From assembly GCF_001509585.1 (NCBI RefSeq), contig NZ_LNCI01000003.1, positions 248,001-312,000 on the forward strand: DNA of 64,000 bases, read 5' to 3'. Both the position numbers and the translations under genes were made by a program. This stretch comes from Tropicimonas marinistellae (lineage in GTDB: Bacteria > Pseudomonadota > Alphaproteobacteria > Rhodobacterales > Rhodobacteraceae). A model generated the notes under the pieces. That model saw nothing but the letters and a program-made list of their open reading frames with translations, had not been told where the DNA came from and did no database searches. Below are positions 7,592 through 16,918 of this stretch, one piece after another; the first letter of the stretch is position 1, and every line of letters starts with the position of its first letter.

Positions 7592-9136
7592 ATGTTTGTG
7601 AGCCCCGACGTCTCCGGCGCGACCGATGCAGCCGCGAGCGAGCCCATTCTTTCGCTCTCCGGCATCACCAAGACCTTCCCCGGCGTACGTGCGCTCTCGG
7701 ATGTGTCGCTGGAGCTCTACCCCGGTCAGGTAACCGCCCTGGTGGGCGAAAATGGTGCCGGCAAATCCACCATCGTCAAGGTGCTGACGGGCATCTACCG
7801 GCCCGACGAGGGCACGATCAGCGTTGACGGGCAGGAGACACGCTTTCCCACCGCGCGCGCGGCCTCCGATGCAGGCATCACCGCGATCCATCAGGAAACA
7901 GTGCTCTTCGACGAATTGACGGTGGCCGAAAACATCTTCCTCGGCCATGCCCCGCGCGGGCGCCGCGGTTTGATCGACTGGGCCACCATGCGCCGGCAGG
8001 CGTCCGAGATCCTGGACCGCGTCGGCGCCGAGATCGACCCGTCGGTCCTGCTGAAAGACCTAGGCATCGCCAACAAGCACCTTGTCGCGATCTCCCGCGC
8101 GCTCAGCATCGATGCCCGCGTGGTGATCATGGACGAGCCCACCGCGTCGCTCAGCCAGAAAGAGATCGAGGAACTCTACGAACTGGTGGAGAAGCTGAAG
8201 GCCGACGGCAAGGCGATCCTCTTCATCTCCCACAAGTTCGACGAAATCTTCCGCATCGCGGACCGCTACACGGTGTTCCGTGACGGCCAGCACGTCGGCG
8301 CCGGCCTGATGGCCGATATCACCGAGGACGATCTGGTGCGGCTCATGGTCGGCCGCTCGGTCGACGCGATCTTCCCGGAACGCAGCGCCAATCCCGGCGA
8401 CGAGATCCTGAAAGTCGACGGCTACTGTCATCCGACCGAGTTCGACGACATCTCCTTCGATCTGCGCCGCGGAGAGATCCTCGGGTTCTACGGCCTCGTC
8501 GGGGCAGGGCGCTCGGAGGTCATGCAGGCACTCTTCGGCATCACCCGGCCCTCGGCCGGCACCGTCCACGTCGACGGCGCCCCGGTGGAGATCCACTCCA
8601 CCGCCGCGGCGGTGGAGGCCGGCATCGTCTACGTGCCCGAAGATCGCGGCAAGCAGGGCGCGATCATCGGCTTGCCGATCTTCCAGAATGTCACCCTGCC
8701 GTCGCTGTCGCGCACCTCGCGGAACGGGTTCATCCGGCTGGCGGAGGAATTCGAGCTCACCCGCAAGTACACCGAACGGCTGGACCTGCGCGCCGCCGCG
8801 CTGGATCAGGACGTGGGCAACCTCTCGGGCGGCAACCAGCAGAAGGTGGTGATCGCCAAGTGGCTCGCCACCGAACCCAAGATCATCATCCTCGACGAGC
8901 CCACCAAGGGGATCGACATCGGCTCCAAGGCGGCGGTGCATGCCTTCACCGCCGAGCTTGCCGCCCAGGGCCTCGCCGTCATCATGGTCTCTTCCGAGAT
9001 CCCGGAAGTCCTCGGCATGTCCGACCGGGTGATCGTCATGCGCGAAGGGCGCATGGCCGCCGAACTCTCGGGCGACCAGATGACGCCAGAAACACTCGTC
9101 CGGCACGCCGCCGGCATCTCGGAGGGCCGGTCATGA
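7592..9136 (+). CDS. rhaT: Rhamnose ABC transporter ATP-binding protein RhaT
   Basis: A 514-residue double-NBD sugar-importer ATPase (RbsA/MglA class). The first NBD has Walker A GENGAGKS at residues 52-59 and Walker B VIMDEPTAS. The second has the usual degenerate P-loop (GAGRSEVMQ), LSGGNQQKV signature and Walker B IILDEPTKGID. It powers uptake through RhaP and RhaQ at the inner membrane. The ribosome site before ATG 7592 is weak. The stop overlaps the rhaP start (ATGA, 9133-9136). Confidence 0.93.
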   Translation: MFVSPDVSGATDAAASEPILSLSGITKTFPGVRALSDVSLELYPGQVTALVGENGAGKSTIVKVLTGIYRPDEGTISVDGQETRFPTARAASDAGITAIHQETVLFDELTVAENIFLGHAPRGRRGLIDWATMRRQASEILDRVGAEIDPSVLLKDLGIANKHLVAISRALSIDARVVIMDEPTASLSQKEIEELYELVEKLKADGKAILFISHKFDEIFRIADRYTVFRDGQHVGAGLMADITEDDLVRLMVGRSVDAIFPERSANPGDEILKVDGYCHPTEFDDISFDLRRGEILGFYGLVGAGRSEVMQALFGITRPSAGTVHVDGAPVEIHSTAAAVEAGIVYVPEDRGKQGAIIGLPIFQNVTLPSLSRTSRNGFIRLAEEFELTRKYTERLDLRAAALDQDVGNLSGGNQQKVVIAKWLATEPKIIILDEPTKGIDIGSKAAVHAFTAELAAQGLAVIMVSSEIPEVLGMSDRVIVMREGRMAAELSGDQMTPETLVRHAAGISEGRS

Positions 9137-10116
9137 TCGCCCAGTTCGTCAAATCGCGGGAGGCGCTGCTGCTTGCGGCCATCGCTTTGCTGCTCGCGCT
9201 CATCGCGTCGCGGTTCCCCAGCTTCGTTTCGCCGGGCAACCTCGTCGCGGTCTTCAACGACACCTCGACGCTGATCCTGCTGGCGCTCGGCCAGATGGTC
9301 GTGATCCTGACCCGCTGCATCGACCTTTCGGTCGCCGCCAACCTGGCGCTGACCGGGATGGTCGTGGCAATGCTCAATACTGTCGCGCCCGGCGTGCCCA
9401 TCGTGGCGATCCTGCTCATCGCGCTGACGCTTGGTGCCGTGATGGGGGCCATCAACGGTCTGTTGGTCTGGAAACTCGAAATCCCGCCCATCGTCGTGAC
9501 GCTGGGAACGATGACCATCTATCGCGGGATCATCTTCCTGATCTCCGGCGGTGAGTGGATCAACGCGCATGAGATGAGCGACGCGTTCAAGCAGTTTCCG
9601 CGCGCCGTGGTGCTTGGCCTGCCGATGCTCTCCTGGTGTGCGATCTTCGCGGTTGCCGCCTTCGTGGTGCTGGTGAACCGCACCGCGCTCGGCCGCGCCT
9701 TCTTCGCCGTGGGCGGCAACCCGCGGGCGGCGGTCTATACCGGCATCGACGTGGGCCGCACGCAGTTCTTCGCCTTCACGCTTTCGGGCACGCTCGCGGG
9801 GCTCACCGGCTATCTCTGGGTCTCGCGCTTCGCCGTGGCCTATGTAGATATTGCCGGTGGCTTCGAGCTGACCGTGGTCGCCGCCTGCGTCATCGGCGGC
9901 ATCTCCATCGCCGGCGGCGTCGGCTCGGTGGCGGGCGCGGTGCTCGGCGCACTCTTCCTCGGGGTCATCAACAATGCCCTGCCGGTGGTCAATATCTCGC
10001 CCTTCTGGCAGCTCGCCATCTCCGGCGCCGCGATCATCGTCGCCGTGGCCCTCAATGCCCAGTCGAGCCGCACCAAGGGCCGTGTCATCCTCAAAACCGC
10101 GGAGCAGACAGCATGA
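9133..10116 (+). CDS. rhaP: Rhamnose ABC transporter permease RhaP
   Basis: A 327-residue permease of the BPD_transp_2 (RbsC-like) family, with eight to ten hydrophobic helices and the family segment GMVVAMLNTVAPGVP. A later glycine-rich VIGGISIAGGVGSVAGA loop is the expected coupling region. It forms the membrane channel with RhaQ. The start at 9133 overlaps the rhaT stop by four bases; longer in-frame starts lie inside rhaT and were rejected. It also overlaps rhaQ by ATGA at 10113-10116. Confidence 0.92.
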   Translation: MIAQFVKSREALLLAAIALLLALIASRFPSFVSPGNLVAVFNDTSTLILLALGQMVVILTRCIDLSVAANLALTGMVVAMLNTVAPGVPIVAILLIALTLGAVMGAINGLLVWKLEIPPIVVTLGTMTIYRGIIFLISGGEWINAHEMSDAFKQFPRAVVLGLPMLSWCAIFAVAAFVVLVNRTALGRAFFAVGGNPRAAVYTGIDVGRTQFFAFTLSGTLAGLTGYLWVSRFAVAYVDIAGGFELTVVAACVIGGISIAGGVGSVAGAVLGALFLGVINNALPVVNISPFWQLAISGAAIIVAVALNAQSSRTKGRVILKTAEQTA

Positions 10117-11111
10117 GCACCGCCACCCACCACCACGTACCCGACCGGCTGAACGGTCCGTTGCATCGCACCGTCCGCAGCTGGGAATCCCTGCTGCTCG
10201 CGGTCGCCGTGGCGATCTTCGTGATGAATTCCTTCGCGTCGCCCTACTTCCTCGACGCCTGGAACCTCAGCGACGCGACCTTCAACTTCACCGAAAAGGC
10301 GATGATCGCCTTCGCCATGGCGCTGCTGATCACCTCCGGCGAGATCGACCTCTCCGTCGCCTCCATCATCGCGCTCTCCTCCACGGCGATGGGGGCGGCG
10401 GCAGAGGCCGGCCTCGGCATGCCCGGCATCGTCGCGGTGGGGCTTGTCACCGGTCTTGCCTGCGGCGCGTTCAACGGCGCACTGGTCGCCGGGCTCGGCC
10501 TGCCGTCCATCGTGGTCACGATCGGCACGATGAGCCTCTTTCGCGGCATCTCCTATATCGTGCTCGGCGATCAGGCCTACACCAGCTACCCGCCGAGCTT
10601 CGCCGTCTTCGGCCAGGGTTACGTGGGCTGGGTGATCACGGTGGAGATGGTGCTCTTCGTGCTGTTCGCGGTCATCTTCGGGGTCGTGTTGCACAAGACC
10701 AACTTCGGCCGCGCCGTGCTGGCCATCGGTAACAATGCCACCGGCGCACTCTTCTCCGGTATCCGGGTGCGGCGCGTGAAGTTCATCCTCTTCCTGCTGA
10801 CCGGCGTCATGGCCGCCGTGGCATCGGTCTGCCTGACCTCGCGCCTGGGCTCCACGCGCCCCTCCATCGCCTTCGGCTGGGAGCTGGAGGTGGTCACGAT
10901 GGTGGTGCTCGGCGGCGTCAACATCCTCGGCGGCTCCGGCTCCATTCCGGGCGTCGTCATCGCCGCCTTCGTGATGGGGCTCGTCACCTTCGGCCTCGGG
11001 CTGCTGAACGTGCCCGGCATCGTCATGTCGATCTTCATCGGCCTGCTGCTGATCGGGGTCATCGCCCTGCCGCGGATCTGGTTCCAGCTTCAGATCATGA
11101 GGGGGAAGTGA
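10113..11111 (+). CDS. rhaQ: Rhamnose ABC transporter permease RhaQ
   Basis: Second RbsC-like permease (332 residues). It has a cytoplasmic N-terminus ([12 protein letters not shown]), about ten hydrophobic helices, [11 protein letters not shown] near residue 75 and a [17 protein letters not shown] coupling loop. It pairs with RhaP in a heterodimeric channel. The start overlaps the rhaP stop, and the end overlaps the rhaM start by one base (TGATG). Sequence and position fit the rhizobial RhaSTPQ importer. Confidence 0.92.
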   Translation: MSTATHHHVPDRLNGPLHRTVRSWESLLLAVAVAIFVMNSFASPYFLDAWNLSDATFNFTEKAMIAFAMALLITSGEIDLSVASIIALSSTAMGAAAEAGLGMPGIVAVGLVTGLACGAFNGALVAGLGLPSIVVTIGTMSLFRGISYIVLGDQAYTSYPPSFAVFGQGYVGWVITVEMVLFVLFAVIFGVVLHKTNFGRAVLAIGNNATGALFSGIRVRRVKFILFLLTGVMAAVASVCLTSRLGSTRPSIAFGWELEVVTMVVLGGVNILGGSGSIPGVVIAAFVMGLVTFGLGLLNVPGIVMSIFIGLLLIGVIALPRIWFQLQIMRGK

Positions 11112-11425
11112 TGGAGAAATACGCCTTCCGAATGCGCCTGAATCCCGGCTGCGAGGCGGAATACAAGCGCCGCCACGACGAGATCTGGCCAGAGCTCGTG
11201 GATCTGCTCCACGATGCCGGGATCACCGACTACTCGATCCATCTCGACCGTGAGACCGGCCTGCTCTTCGGAGTGCTCTGGCGCCGCGACGATCACCGCA
11301 TGGACAGCCTGCCTGAAACCGAGGTGATGCAGCGCTGGTGGGCTCACATGGCCGACATCATGGAAACCCAGGCCGACAACAAGCCGGTCGTGACCGATCT
11401 CGAAACCCTGTTCCACATGCCATGA
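11111..11425 (+). CDS. rhaM: L-rhamnose mutarotase
   Basis: A 104-residue enzyme that interconverts alpha and beta anomers of L-rhamnose and so feeds the isomerase. It matches E. coli RhaM in length and in [10 protein letters not shown] (with the catalytic His at residue 22), the [11 protein letters not shown] segment and the [10 protein letters not shown] end. An in-frame GTG at 11108 is possible, but ATG 11111 gives the standard N-terminus and a TGATG overlap with rhaQ. The gene is called rhaU in rhizobial loci. The stop overlaps the kinase start (ATGA). Confidence 0.95.
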   Translation: MEKYAFRMRLNPGCEAEYKRRHDEIWPELVDLLHDAGITDYSIHLDRETGLLFGVLWRRDDHRMDSLPETEVMQRWWAHMADIMETQADNKPVVTDLETLFHMP

Positions 11426-12831
11426 GCCAGCCCCGCCATATCGCCGTGGTCGACATCGGCAAGACCAACGCCAAGGTGGCGTTGGTCGACCTGGGCCGCC
11501 GCGCCGAGATCGCTGAGACGCGCACTCCGAACGACGTTCGCTGCGTGCCGCCCTATCCGCACTACGATACCGACGGGCTCTGGGCCTTCATCCTCGCGAG
11601 CCTGAAAGACCTGCACGCGCAACATCGGGTGGATGCACTCACCGTAACCACCCACGGCGCGTCTGCCGCACTGCTGGATGCGGAGGGAAACCTGGCAACC
11701 CCGGTGCTCGATTACGAATTCGTCGGGCCGGATGCGCAGGCTGCTGCCTATGACGCGATCCGCCCCGACTTCGCGCTCACCGGCGCCCCGCGACTGCCCA
11801 TGGGGCTGAACCTGGGCGCGCAGATCCACTGGCTGCTGCAAACGCAACCGGGCCTGCGCGCAAGGCTCGCGCGGATCGTCACCTACCCGCAGTACTGGGT
11901 CGGCCGGCTGACCGGAGAATGGGTCTGCGAAACAACGTCGCTGGGCTGCCACACGGACCTCTGGGAGCCCCGCAATGGCCGGTTCAGTGCGCTCGTGGCG
12001 CAACTGGGGCTGCTGGATGTGATGGCGCCCGTGCGCCGCGCCAACCAATGTATCGGGCCGGTTCTGCCGGAAATCTGCGCCGCCACCGGGCTTGCGCCCG
12101 ACACGCCGGTATTCTGCGGCATCCATGATTCCAACGCCTCGCTCTACCCGCATGTTCTGGATCAGACGCCGCCGTTTTCGGTGCTTTCCACTGGCACATG
12201 GGTCATCGCAATGGCGATGGGCGGGGCCGAGGTGGCGCTCGACCCGGCGCGCGACACGCTGATCAACGTCAACGCGCGCGGCCAGCCCGTGCCCTCCGCG
12301 CGTTTCATGGGCGGGCGGGAATACGAGATCCTCTCCGGCGGAACCCACGTGGACCCCGCGCCCGATGACATCGCCGCCGTTCTGGCGCGCGAGATCCTTT
12401 TGCTGCCCAGCATCGTGCCGGAATCCGGGCCGTTCCAGGGTCGCACCGCGCGCTGGAGCCACCCCGAGGGCGAGCTGACGCCGGGGCAGCGGTCGGCCGC
12501 GGTCTCCCTCTACCTCGCCTGCATGGCCGCGACCTGCCTCGACATGATCGGCGCCCGCGGCCCGACGCTGACCGAAGGGCCGTTTGCCCGCAACGGGCTC
12601 TTCCTCGACATGCTCGCCGCCATAACCGGGCGGCCGGTCCTGCTGCCCGGCGGTTCCGCCACCGGCACCAGCATCGGGGCAGCCTTGCTGGCGCTTGGCG
12701 ACATGCCACGCGGAGCAGGGCAGGGCGCGGCCACGCACCCGCCGCCGACCGGCGCGCGCGGCATAGATTTGCAGCGCTACGCGGCCCTCTGGACCGCGCG
12801 CGCACCCGACCAGAAGGAACCGATTCCATGA
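11422..12831 (+). CDS. rhaK: Rhamnulokinase-type FGGY carbohydrate kinase RhaK
   Basis: A 469-residue sugar kinase expected to phosphorylate L-rhamnulose. The N-terminal phosphate-1 motif is [13 protein letters not shown] (residues 8-20). [12 protein letters not shown] and [11 protein letters not shown] form the second lobe, and a [15 protein letters not shown] adenosine motif lies near the C-terminus. It belongs to the RhaK group of rhizobial rhamnose loci rather than being a close E. coli RhaB copy (judged from memory). It sits between mutarotase and isomerase with four-base overlaps on both sides. FGGY kinases vary in substrate, so the substrate is set by context. Confidence 0.88.
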   Translation: MSQPRHIAVVDIGKTNAKVALVDLGRRAEIAETRTPNDVRCVPPYPHYDTDGLWAFILASLKDLHAQHRVDALTVTTHGASAALLDAEGNLATPVLDYEFVGPDAQAAAYDAIRPDFALTGAPRLPMGLNLGAQIHWLLQTQPGLRARLARIVTYPQYWVGRLTGEWVCETTSLGCHTDLWEPRNGRFSALVAQLGLLDVMAPVRRANQCIGPVLPEICAATGLAPDTPVFCGIHDSNASLYPHVLDQTPPFSVLSTGTWVIAMAMGGAEVALDPARDTLINVNARGQPVPSARFMGGREYEILSGGTHVDPAPDDIAAVLAREILLLPSIVPESGPFQGRTARWSHPEGELTPGQRSAAVSLYLACMAATCLDMIGARGPTLTEGPFARNGLFLDMLAAITGRPVLLPGGSATGTSIGAALLALGDMPRGAGQGAATHPPPTGARGIDLQRYAALWTARAPDQKEPIP

Positions 12832-14075
12832 CCCGTCCCGAATTTGCCCGAGCGTGCGAGATATTCGCCGATTGGGGCGTCGATACCGAGGCCGCGATCT
12901 CGCGACTCGGGGAGATCCCCATCTCCGTCCACTGCTGGCAGGGGGACGACGTGGTTGGCTTCGAAGGGCTGACCGCGGGTTCCGGTGGTGGCATCCAGGC
13001 CACCGGCAACTTTCCCGGCCGTGCGCGTACGCCGGACGAGCTTCGCGCCGATCTGGATTTCGCCTATGACAATATCCCCGGCCGGCACCGGCTGAACCTG
13101 CACGCCTGCTACCTCGACACCGACGAGACGCCATCGCGCGACGCGCTGGAATACCGTCACTTCGAATCCTGGGTCGACTGGGCGAAGGAGAAAGGGCACG
13201 GGCTCGACTTCAACCCGACGTTCTTCGCGCACCCCCTGGCGGACGACAATCTCACCCTGTCGCATCCCGATGCGGGCGTCCGCGACTTCTGGATCGCCCA
13301 CGGCAAGTGCTGCCGCGAGATCGCCGCGCGCATGGGGGCCGCCCTCGGGTCGCCCTGCGTTGACAATGTCTGGGTGCCGGACGGCTACAAGGACATTCCC
13401 GTAGGCCGGATGGCGGCCCGGGAACGGCTGGAAGCCTCGCTCGATCTGATGCTGGACACCCCGTACGACAAGGCACATCTGCTGGACGCCGTAGAAAGCA
13501 AGCTCTTCGGTATCGGGGTGGAGGCCTGCACGATCGGCAGCCACGAGTTCTACTACGGCTACGCGATCCGCAAGGGCACACTCCTGTGCCTCGACATGGG
13601 CCACTTCCACCCGACCGAGAATATCGCCGACAAGCTCAGCTCCGTCAGCCTCTCGGTGGACGAGATCCTGCTGCACGTCAGCCGGCCCATGCGGTGGGAC
13701 AGCGACCACGTGATCCTGCTCAACGACGACATCCAGGCAATGGCCAACGAACTGGTCTTCGGCGATCTGCTGGGCCGCACCCATATCGGGCTCGATTTCT
13801 TCGATGCCACGATCAGCCGCACCGCGGCCTGGGTCATCGGCACCCGCAACATGCAGAAGGCCCTGCTGCGGGCGTTGCTGCAACCCGTGGCACAGCTTCA
13901 GGACATCGAGGCGGCGCTGAATTTCTCCGACCGCCTCATCCTCACCGAGGAGTTGAAGGACTTGCCCTACGGGGCGGTCTGGGACGAGTTCTGCGCGCGG
14001 CAGGACGTCCCGACCGGCAAGTCCCTGCTTGCCGATCTCAACGCCTATCAGGCATCGGTCGCGGACCGGAATTAA
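12828..14075 (+). CDS. rhaA: L-rhamnose isomerase (RhaA type)
   Basis: A 415-residue isomerase converting L-rhamnose to L-rhamnulose in the cytoplasm. It aligns with E. coli RhaA (419 aa) over its whole length: HCWQGDDVVGFE near residue 35, GGIQATGNFPG, LDFNPTFFAHP, LDMGHFHPTE and SRPMRWDSDHVILL, which carry the metal-binding His and Asp residues. This is the enterobacterial RhaA family and not the RhaI subtype usually linked to the rhizobial transporter set, so the locus is mosaic. It overlaps the kinase by ATGA. A strong AAGGAGG follows its stop for the next gene. Confidence 0.95.
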   Translation: MTRPEFARACEIFADWGVDTEAAISRLGEIPISVHCWQGDDVVGFEGLTAGSGGGIQATGNFPGRARTPDELRADLDFAYDNIPGRHRLNLHACYLDTDETPSRDALEYRHFESWVDWAKEKGHGLDFNPTFFAHPLADDNLTLSHPDAGVRDFWIAHGKCCREIAARMGAALGSPCVDNVWVPDGYKDIPVGRMAARERLEASLDLMLDTPYDKAHLLDAVESKLFGIGVEACTIGSHEFYYGYAIRKGTLLCLDMGHFHPTENIADKLSSVSLSVDEILLHVSRPMRWDSDHVILLNDDIQAMANELVFGDLLGRTHIGLDFFDATISRTAAWVIGTRNMQKALLRALLQPVAQLQDIEAALNFSDRLILTEELKDLPYGAVWDEFCARQDVPTGKSLLADLNAYQASVADRN

Positions 14076-14086
14076 GGAGGCAGGAC

Positions 14087-14932
14087 ATGCCGGAATTTTC
14101 CCACGCCATCTCCTTCGTCGAGGAGATGGCTCCCTTCGTGCGGCTCTGCTGGGACATGGGCTGGAACGAGGCCAACGGCGGTAATGTGAGCTGGCGCCTT
14201 CCCACCGACGAGATCACCGCGATCCTGCGCCGACGTTTCCCGAGGGCGAAGGAAAACCCCGCCGTGCCCCTGCAGCGGGCGCAACCGACGCTGGACGGCG
14301 AATACTTCCTCGTCACGGGGTCCGGGCAATTCTTCCGCCACGCGCTGGACCATCCCGACGAGGTGTTCGGTATCGTGCAGATCGTCAACGACGGCACCGC
14401 CTATCGCCGGGTCTGGGGCTATGCCATGGGCGGTAGCCCGACCTCCGAGTTCGCCACGCACCTTGTCGGCCACGCGGTGCGCAAGCGCGTCTCGGGCGGC
14501 CGGGAACGGGTGATCCTGCATTGCCACGTGCCCGAGTTCATCGCGCTCAGCTTCCTGATGCCCCTCGACTCGCGCGAGCTGACGCTGGCGCTGTGGCAGA
14601 AGATGCCCGAATGCATCGTGATCTTCCCCGATGGGGTCCGGGTCGTGCCGCCACTCCTGCCCGGTACGGTGAAGATTGCCGAAGCCTCCGCCAAGGAGCT
14701 GGAGAAGAGCCGCATCATCTCCTGGACGCACCACGGAATCTTCGCCTCCGAGGAGAGCCCCGAGCGGGTCTTCGCGCTGGTGGAGACGGTGGAGAAAGCC
14801 TGTGCCATCCAGCGGCGCGTGCTCTCCGCCGGTGGCCCGCAGCGCGGCATCGACATGTCGCTCCTGTCGGAGCTGTCGGAGAATTTCGCGCAGGCGATGG
14901 TCTGCCGGCCGGCGTTCCTGAACGACGCCTGA
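14087..14932 (+). CDS. rhaD: Rhamnulose-1-phosphate aldolase (E. coli RhaD type)
   Basis: A 281-residue class II aldolase that cleaves rhamnulose-1-phosphate to DHAP and L-lactaldehyde. It matches E. coli RhaD (274 aa) in layout: NEANGGNVSWRL, a VTGSGQFFR loop, the zinc-binding HCHVPEF, CIVIFPDGV and WTHHGIF. The ATG has an AAGGAGG seven to eleven bases upstream. It is last in the rha operon and functionally repeats the aldolase half of the fusion at 3379-5481. Here, though, the aldolase has no dehydrogenase partner, so its lactaldehyde needs another enzyme. Confidence 0.93.
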   Translation: MPEFSHAISFVEEMAPFVRLCWDMGWNEANGGNVSWRLPTDEITAILRRRFPRAKENPAVPLQRAQPTLDGEYFLVTGSGQFFRHALDHPDEVFGIVQIVNDGTAYRRVWGYAMGGSPTSEFATHLVGHAVRKRVSGGRERVILHCHVPEFIALSFLMPLDSRELTLALWQKMPECIVIFPDGVRVVPPLLPGTVKIAEASAKELEKSRIISWTHHGIFASEESPERVFALVETVEKACAIQRRVLSAGGPQRGIDMSLLSELSENFAQAMVCRPAFLNDA

Positions 14933-14972
14933 GGTAAGGCGGGCCGGTGAAGCTTGCCGCCGTCGCGCCGGG

Positions 14973-15443
14973 TCAGCCGGTGCGCGATGCCTCCGGCGGG
15001 CCGTAGGTGATCCGCCACAGACCCTCCCGCATCTCGCCGGGCGGCACGGGGGCGAGTTGCCGGTCCACCGCCGCATGGGCGGCGCGCCAGACCGGCAACG
15101 CCTGCACCAGAAGGTCGCGACCCGCGTCGGTCAGGCGCAGGCGCCGGCCGCGCCCGTCTTCGGGGTCCGGCGCCACCGACAGCAGCCCGCGCCGCTCCAG
15201 CGGCTTGAGGTTGGCGGTCAGCGTGGTGCGGTCCATCGCGAGCACATGGGCCACCGTGCCGAGCCGCGGCGGTTCGGGGCGGTTGAGCGACATCAGCAGG
15301 GAGAACTGCCCGTTGGTCAGGCCCAGCGGCCGCAATGCCTCGTCGAACTGGCGCCCGATGGCGCGCGCCGCTCTCTGAAGGTGCAGGCACAGGCACGTGT
15401 CGCGCACCTCGTGGGTGGTGCTCAGGGGCAGGTCGTCACGCAT
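14973..15443 (-). CDS. MarR-family transcriptional regulator
   Basis: A 156-residue winged-helix regulator with the MarR core: GLTNGQFSLLMSLNRPEP, then the recognition helix AMDRTTLTANLKPLERRGLL and the wing PDPEDGRGRRLRLT. The ligand is unknown. It is convergent with the end of the rha operon and has a promoter with an internal dyad just upstream, which suggests autorepression. No drug pump lies beside it. The next gene across the divergent region is the broken VOC gene at 15790. Confidence 0.85.
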   Translation of the reverse strand: MRDDLPLSTTHEVRDTCLCLHLQRAARAIGRQFDEALRPLGLTNGQFSLLMSLNRPEPPRLGTVAHVLAMDRTTLTANLKPLERRGLLSVAPDPEDGRGRRLRLTDAGRDLLVQALPVWRAAHAAVDRQLAPVPPGEMREGLWRITYGPPEASRTG

Positions 15444-15450
15444 GACCGGA

Positions 15451-15479
15451 ATTTACGTTGACATCAACATAGTGGTCAA
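15451..15479 (-). promoter_or_regulatory. Promoter and candidate operator of the marR-type gene
   Basis: Read on the minus strand, TTGACC (15479-15474) and GTAAAT (15456-15451) are separated by exactly 17 bases. The spacer contains a dyad with arms GTTGA and TCAAC two bases apart (15457-15468). It ends eight bases before the MarR start codon. MarR proteins commonly bind such short palindromes over their own promoters. Confidence 0.6.
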
Positions 15480-15789
15480 GCACGCTGGGGCCATTGGTTC
15501 GGTACCGTGGGTTCGTTGCATGGATTTGAAACGGAGAGGCCTCGGATATGGCGCATCGCTGCTCATTGGTACATTTCGAGACGCCCTGTGAGCGCTCCGC
15601 GCGTGCGAGCGCTTTCCATACGGACGTGGTCGGCCGGACGATGCAGACGCACGGTCCGGAGACGCGCAACGACCCGCCGGCGGACACCACACGGACCGAA
15701 GACGCGCACCCGATTGCACCGGGCCATATTAACAGTGGCGCTGCACACGGCATGCTGCAACGGCGGCGCGGCCATGGGGAGGGGAAAGC
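15480..15789. other. Intergenic region between marR-type and VOC genes
   Basis: About 310 bases with no supported gene. Open frames here overlap each other on both strands and have no family resemblance or ribosome sites. Only the GGAGGGGAAAGC before 15790 is clearly functional, as the ribosome site of the VOC gene. Confidence 0.5.
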
Positions 15790-16271
15790 ATGATCCGCGA
15801 CCTGCGCACCTGCCTGTGGTACAAGGGCGACGGGATCGAAGCGGCTGAATTCTACGTGTCGCTCCTGCCCGACAGCCGGATCGAGCATCTCGAGCAGTCC
15901 TGGGGGGACAACCCGCCTCTGGTCGTTCGCTTCACGCTCGCGGGCGTGCCCTACATGATGATCAACATGGCGCCGAGCGAGGAGATGCCCGGCTTCGAGC
16001 ACAGCCCGGCCGTGTCGATTTCGGTGACGACATCGGACCAGGCGGAGACCGACCGGCTCTGGGAGGCGCTCGCCGCCGATGGCGGGCAGGAGAGCATGTG
16101 CGGCTGGGTGACCGACCGCTTCGGCGTTTCCTGGCAGATCGTGCCGGAGGTGCTGCCGAAACTGCTGGAGGCCGGGGAGACCGTGCCGCCGCCTCCCGTG
16201 CCCGGGACGCGATGTTCCGCATGCGCAAGATCGACATTGCCGCCCTGGAGGCGGCTTTCAACGGCGATTGA
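15790..16271 (+). pseudogene. VOC/PhnB-like protein, frameshifted near the C-terminus
   Basis: The first about 128 codons encode a VOC (glyoxalase-fold, 3-dmu-9_3-mt/PhnB-like) protein: CLWYKGDGIEAAEFYVSLLP, then WGDNPPLVVRFTLAG and VTDRFGVSWQIVPEVLP. At the G-run 16174-16177 the frame is lost, and the original frame runs on as arginine/cysteine-rich nonsense to 16521. The expected ending (RDAMFRMRKIDIAALEAAF) is intact in the minus-one frame and stops at 16271, just before the next gene's ribosome site. Restoring one G would give a normal protein of about 160 residues. This is either a real one-base deletion or a homopolymer sequencing error. Confidence 0.8.
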
Positions 16272-16282
16272 AGGAGATACTC

Positions 16283-16642
16283 ATGACCTATGTTGCGGGA
16301 TTCGTGCAGCCTGTGCCGACGGCGAAAAAGGCGGAATACCTCGAAATCGCGAGCCGCTCCTGGCCACTCTTCAAGGACCACGGGGCGCTGGACATGCGAG
16401 AGTGCTGGGGCGATGCGGTGCCGGACGGCGAGGTGACGTCCTTCCCCATGGCCGTGAAGGCCGAACCCGGGGAGACGGTCGTCTTCTCCTGGGTGAGCTT
16501 CCCGGACAAGGAAACCCATGATGCCTGCATGGCGACCATGGAGACGGATCCGCGCTGGGCGGACTTTTTCGCCGAGAACATGCCCTTCGACATGAAGCGG
16601 ATGATCTACGGCGGGTTCGACGTGGGATTCGAAGGCACGTAA
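16283..16642 (+). CDS. DUF1428 family protein (YbaA-like)
   Basis: A 119-residue protein starting MTYVAGFVQPVPTAKK, with ECWGDAVPDGEVTSF, VVFSWVSFPDKETHDAC and MPFDMKRMIYGGF, the DUF1428 signature of E. coli YbaA. The family is of unknown biochemical role and often sits beside VOC/PhnB-like genes, as here. An AAGGAGA site precedes the ATG, immediately after the true stop of the broken VOC gene. The two were probably one operon. Confidence 0.85.
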   Translation: MTYVAGFVQPVPTAKKAEYLEIASRSWPLFKDHGALDMRECWGDAVPDGEVTSFPMAVKAEPGETVVFSWVSFPDKETHDACMATMETDPRWADFFAENMPFDMKRMIYGGFDVGFEGT

Positions 16643-16918
16643 CGCCCATGGCCGCGCGCCGAAGGGGCGCGGCTCCCGCCCGTCGTTGCGGCATCGCGGA
16701 TGCCGCGCCTCCCGTTGGGCCGGGCCGCGTGCGGTCCGCACGCGGCGGCCTCTGGCCCGAGCGCGCCCGGAATGGCGCGGGGGGGGGGAGCGTGCGGCGG
16801 GGCAGGGATACTTGGCCACCGGGACCGCGCACGCGCGCGCAGCGCGCGCCCGGCCCAACCCTGTTGCCGAGCCCGCAAGGGCGGCGCGGCACAGGGGCGG
16901 GAGACCGCCCGAGCGGGG

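Noticed and set aside
8500-8540. Apparent loss of the P-loop in the second ATPase half of RhaT
   Set aside because: A degenerate second Walker A (GAGRSE) is normal in RbsA/MglA-type double-NBD proteins.
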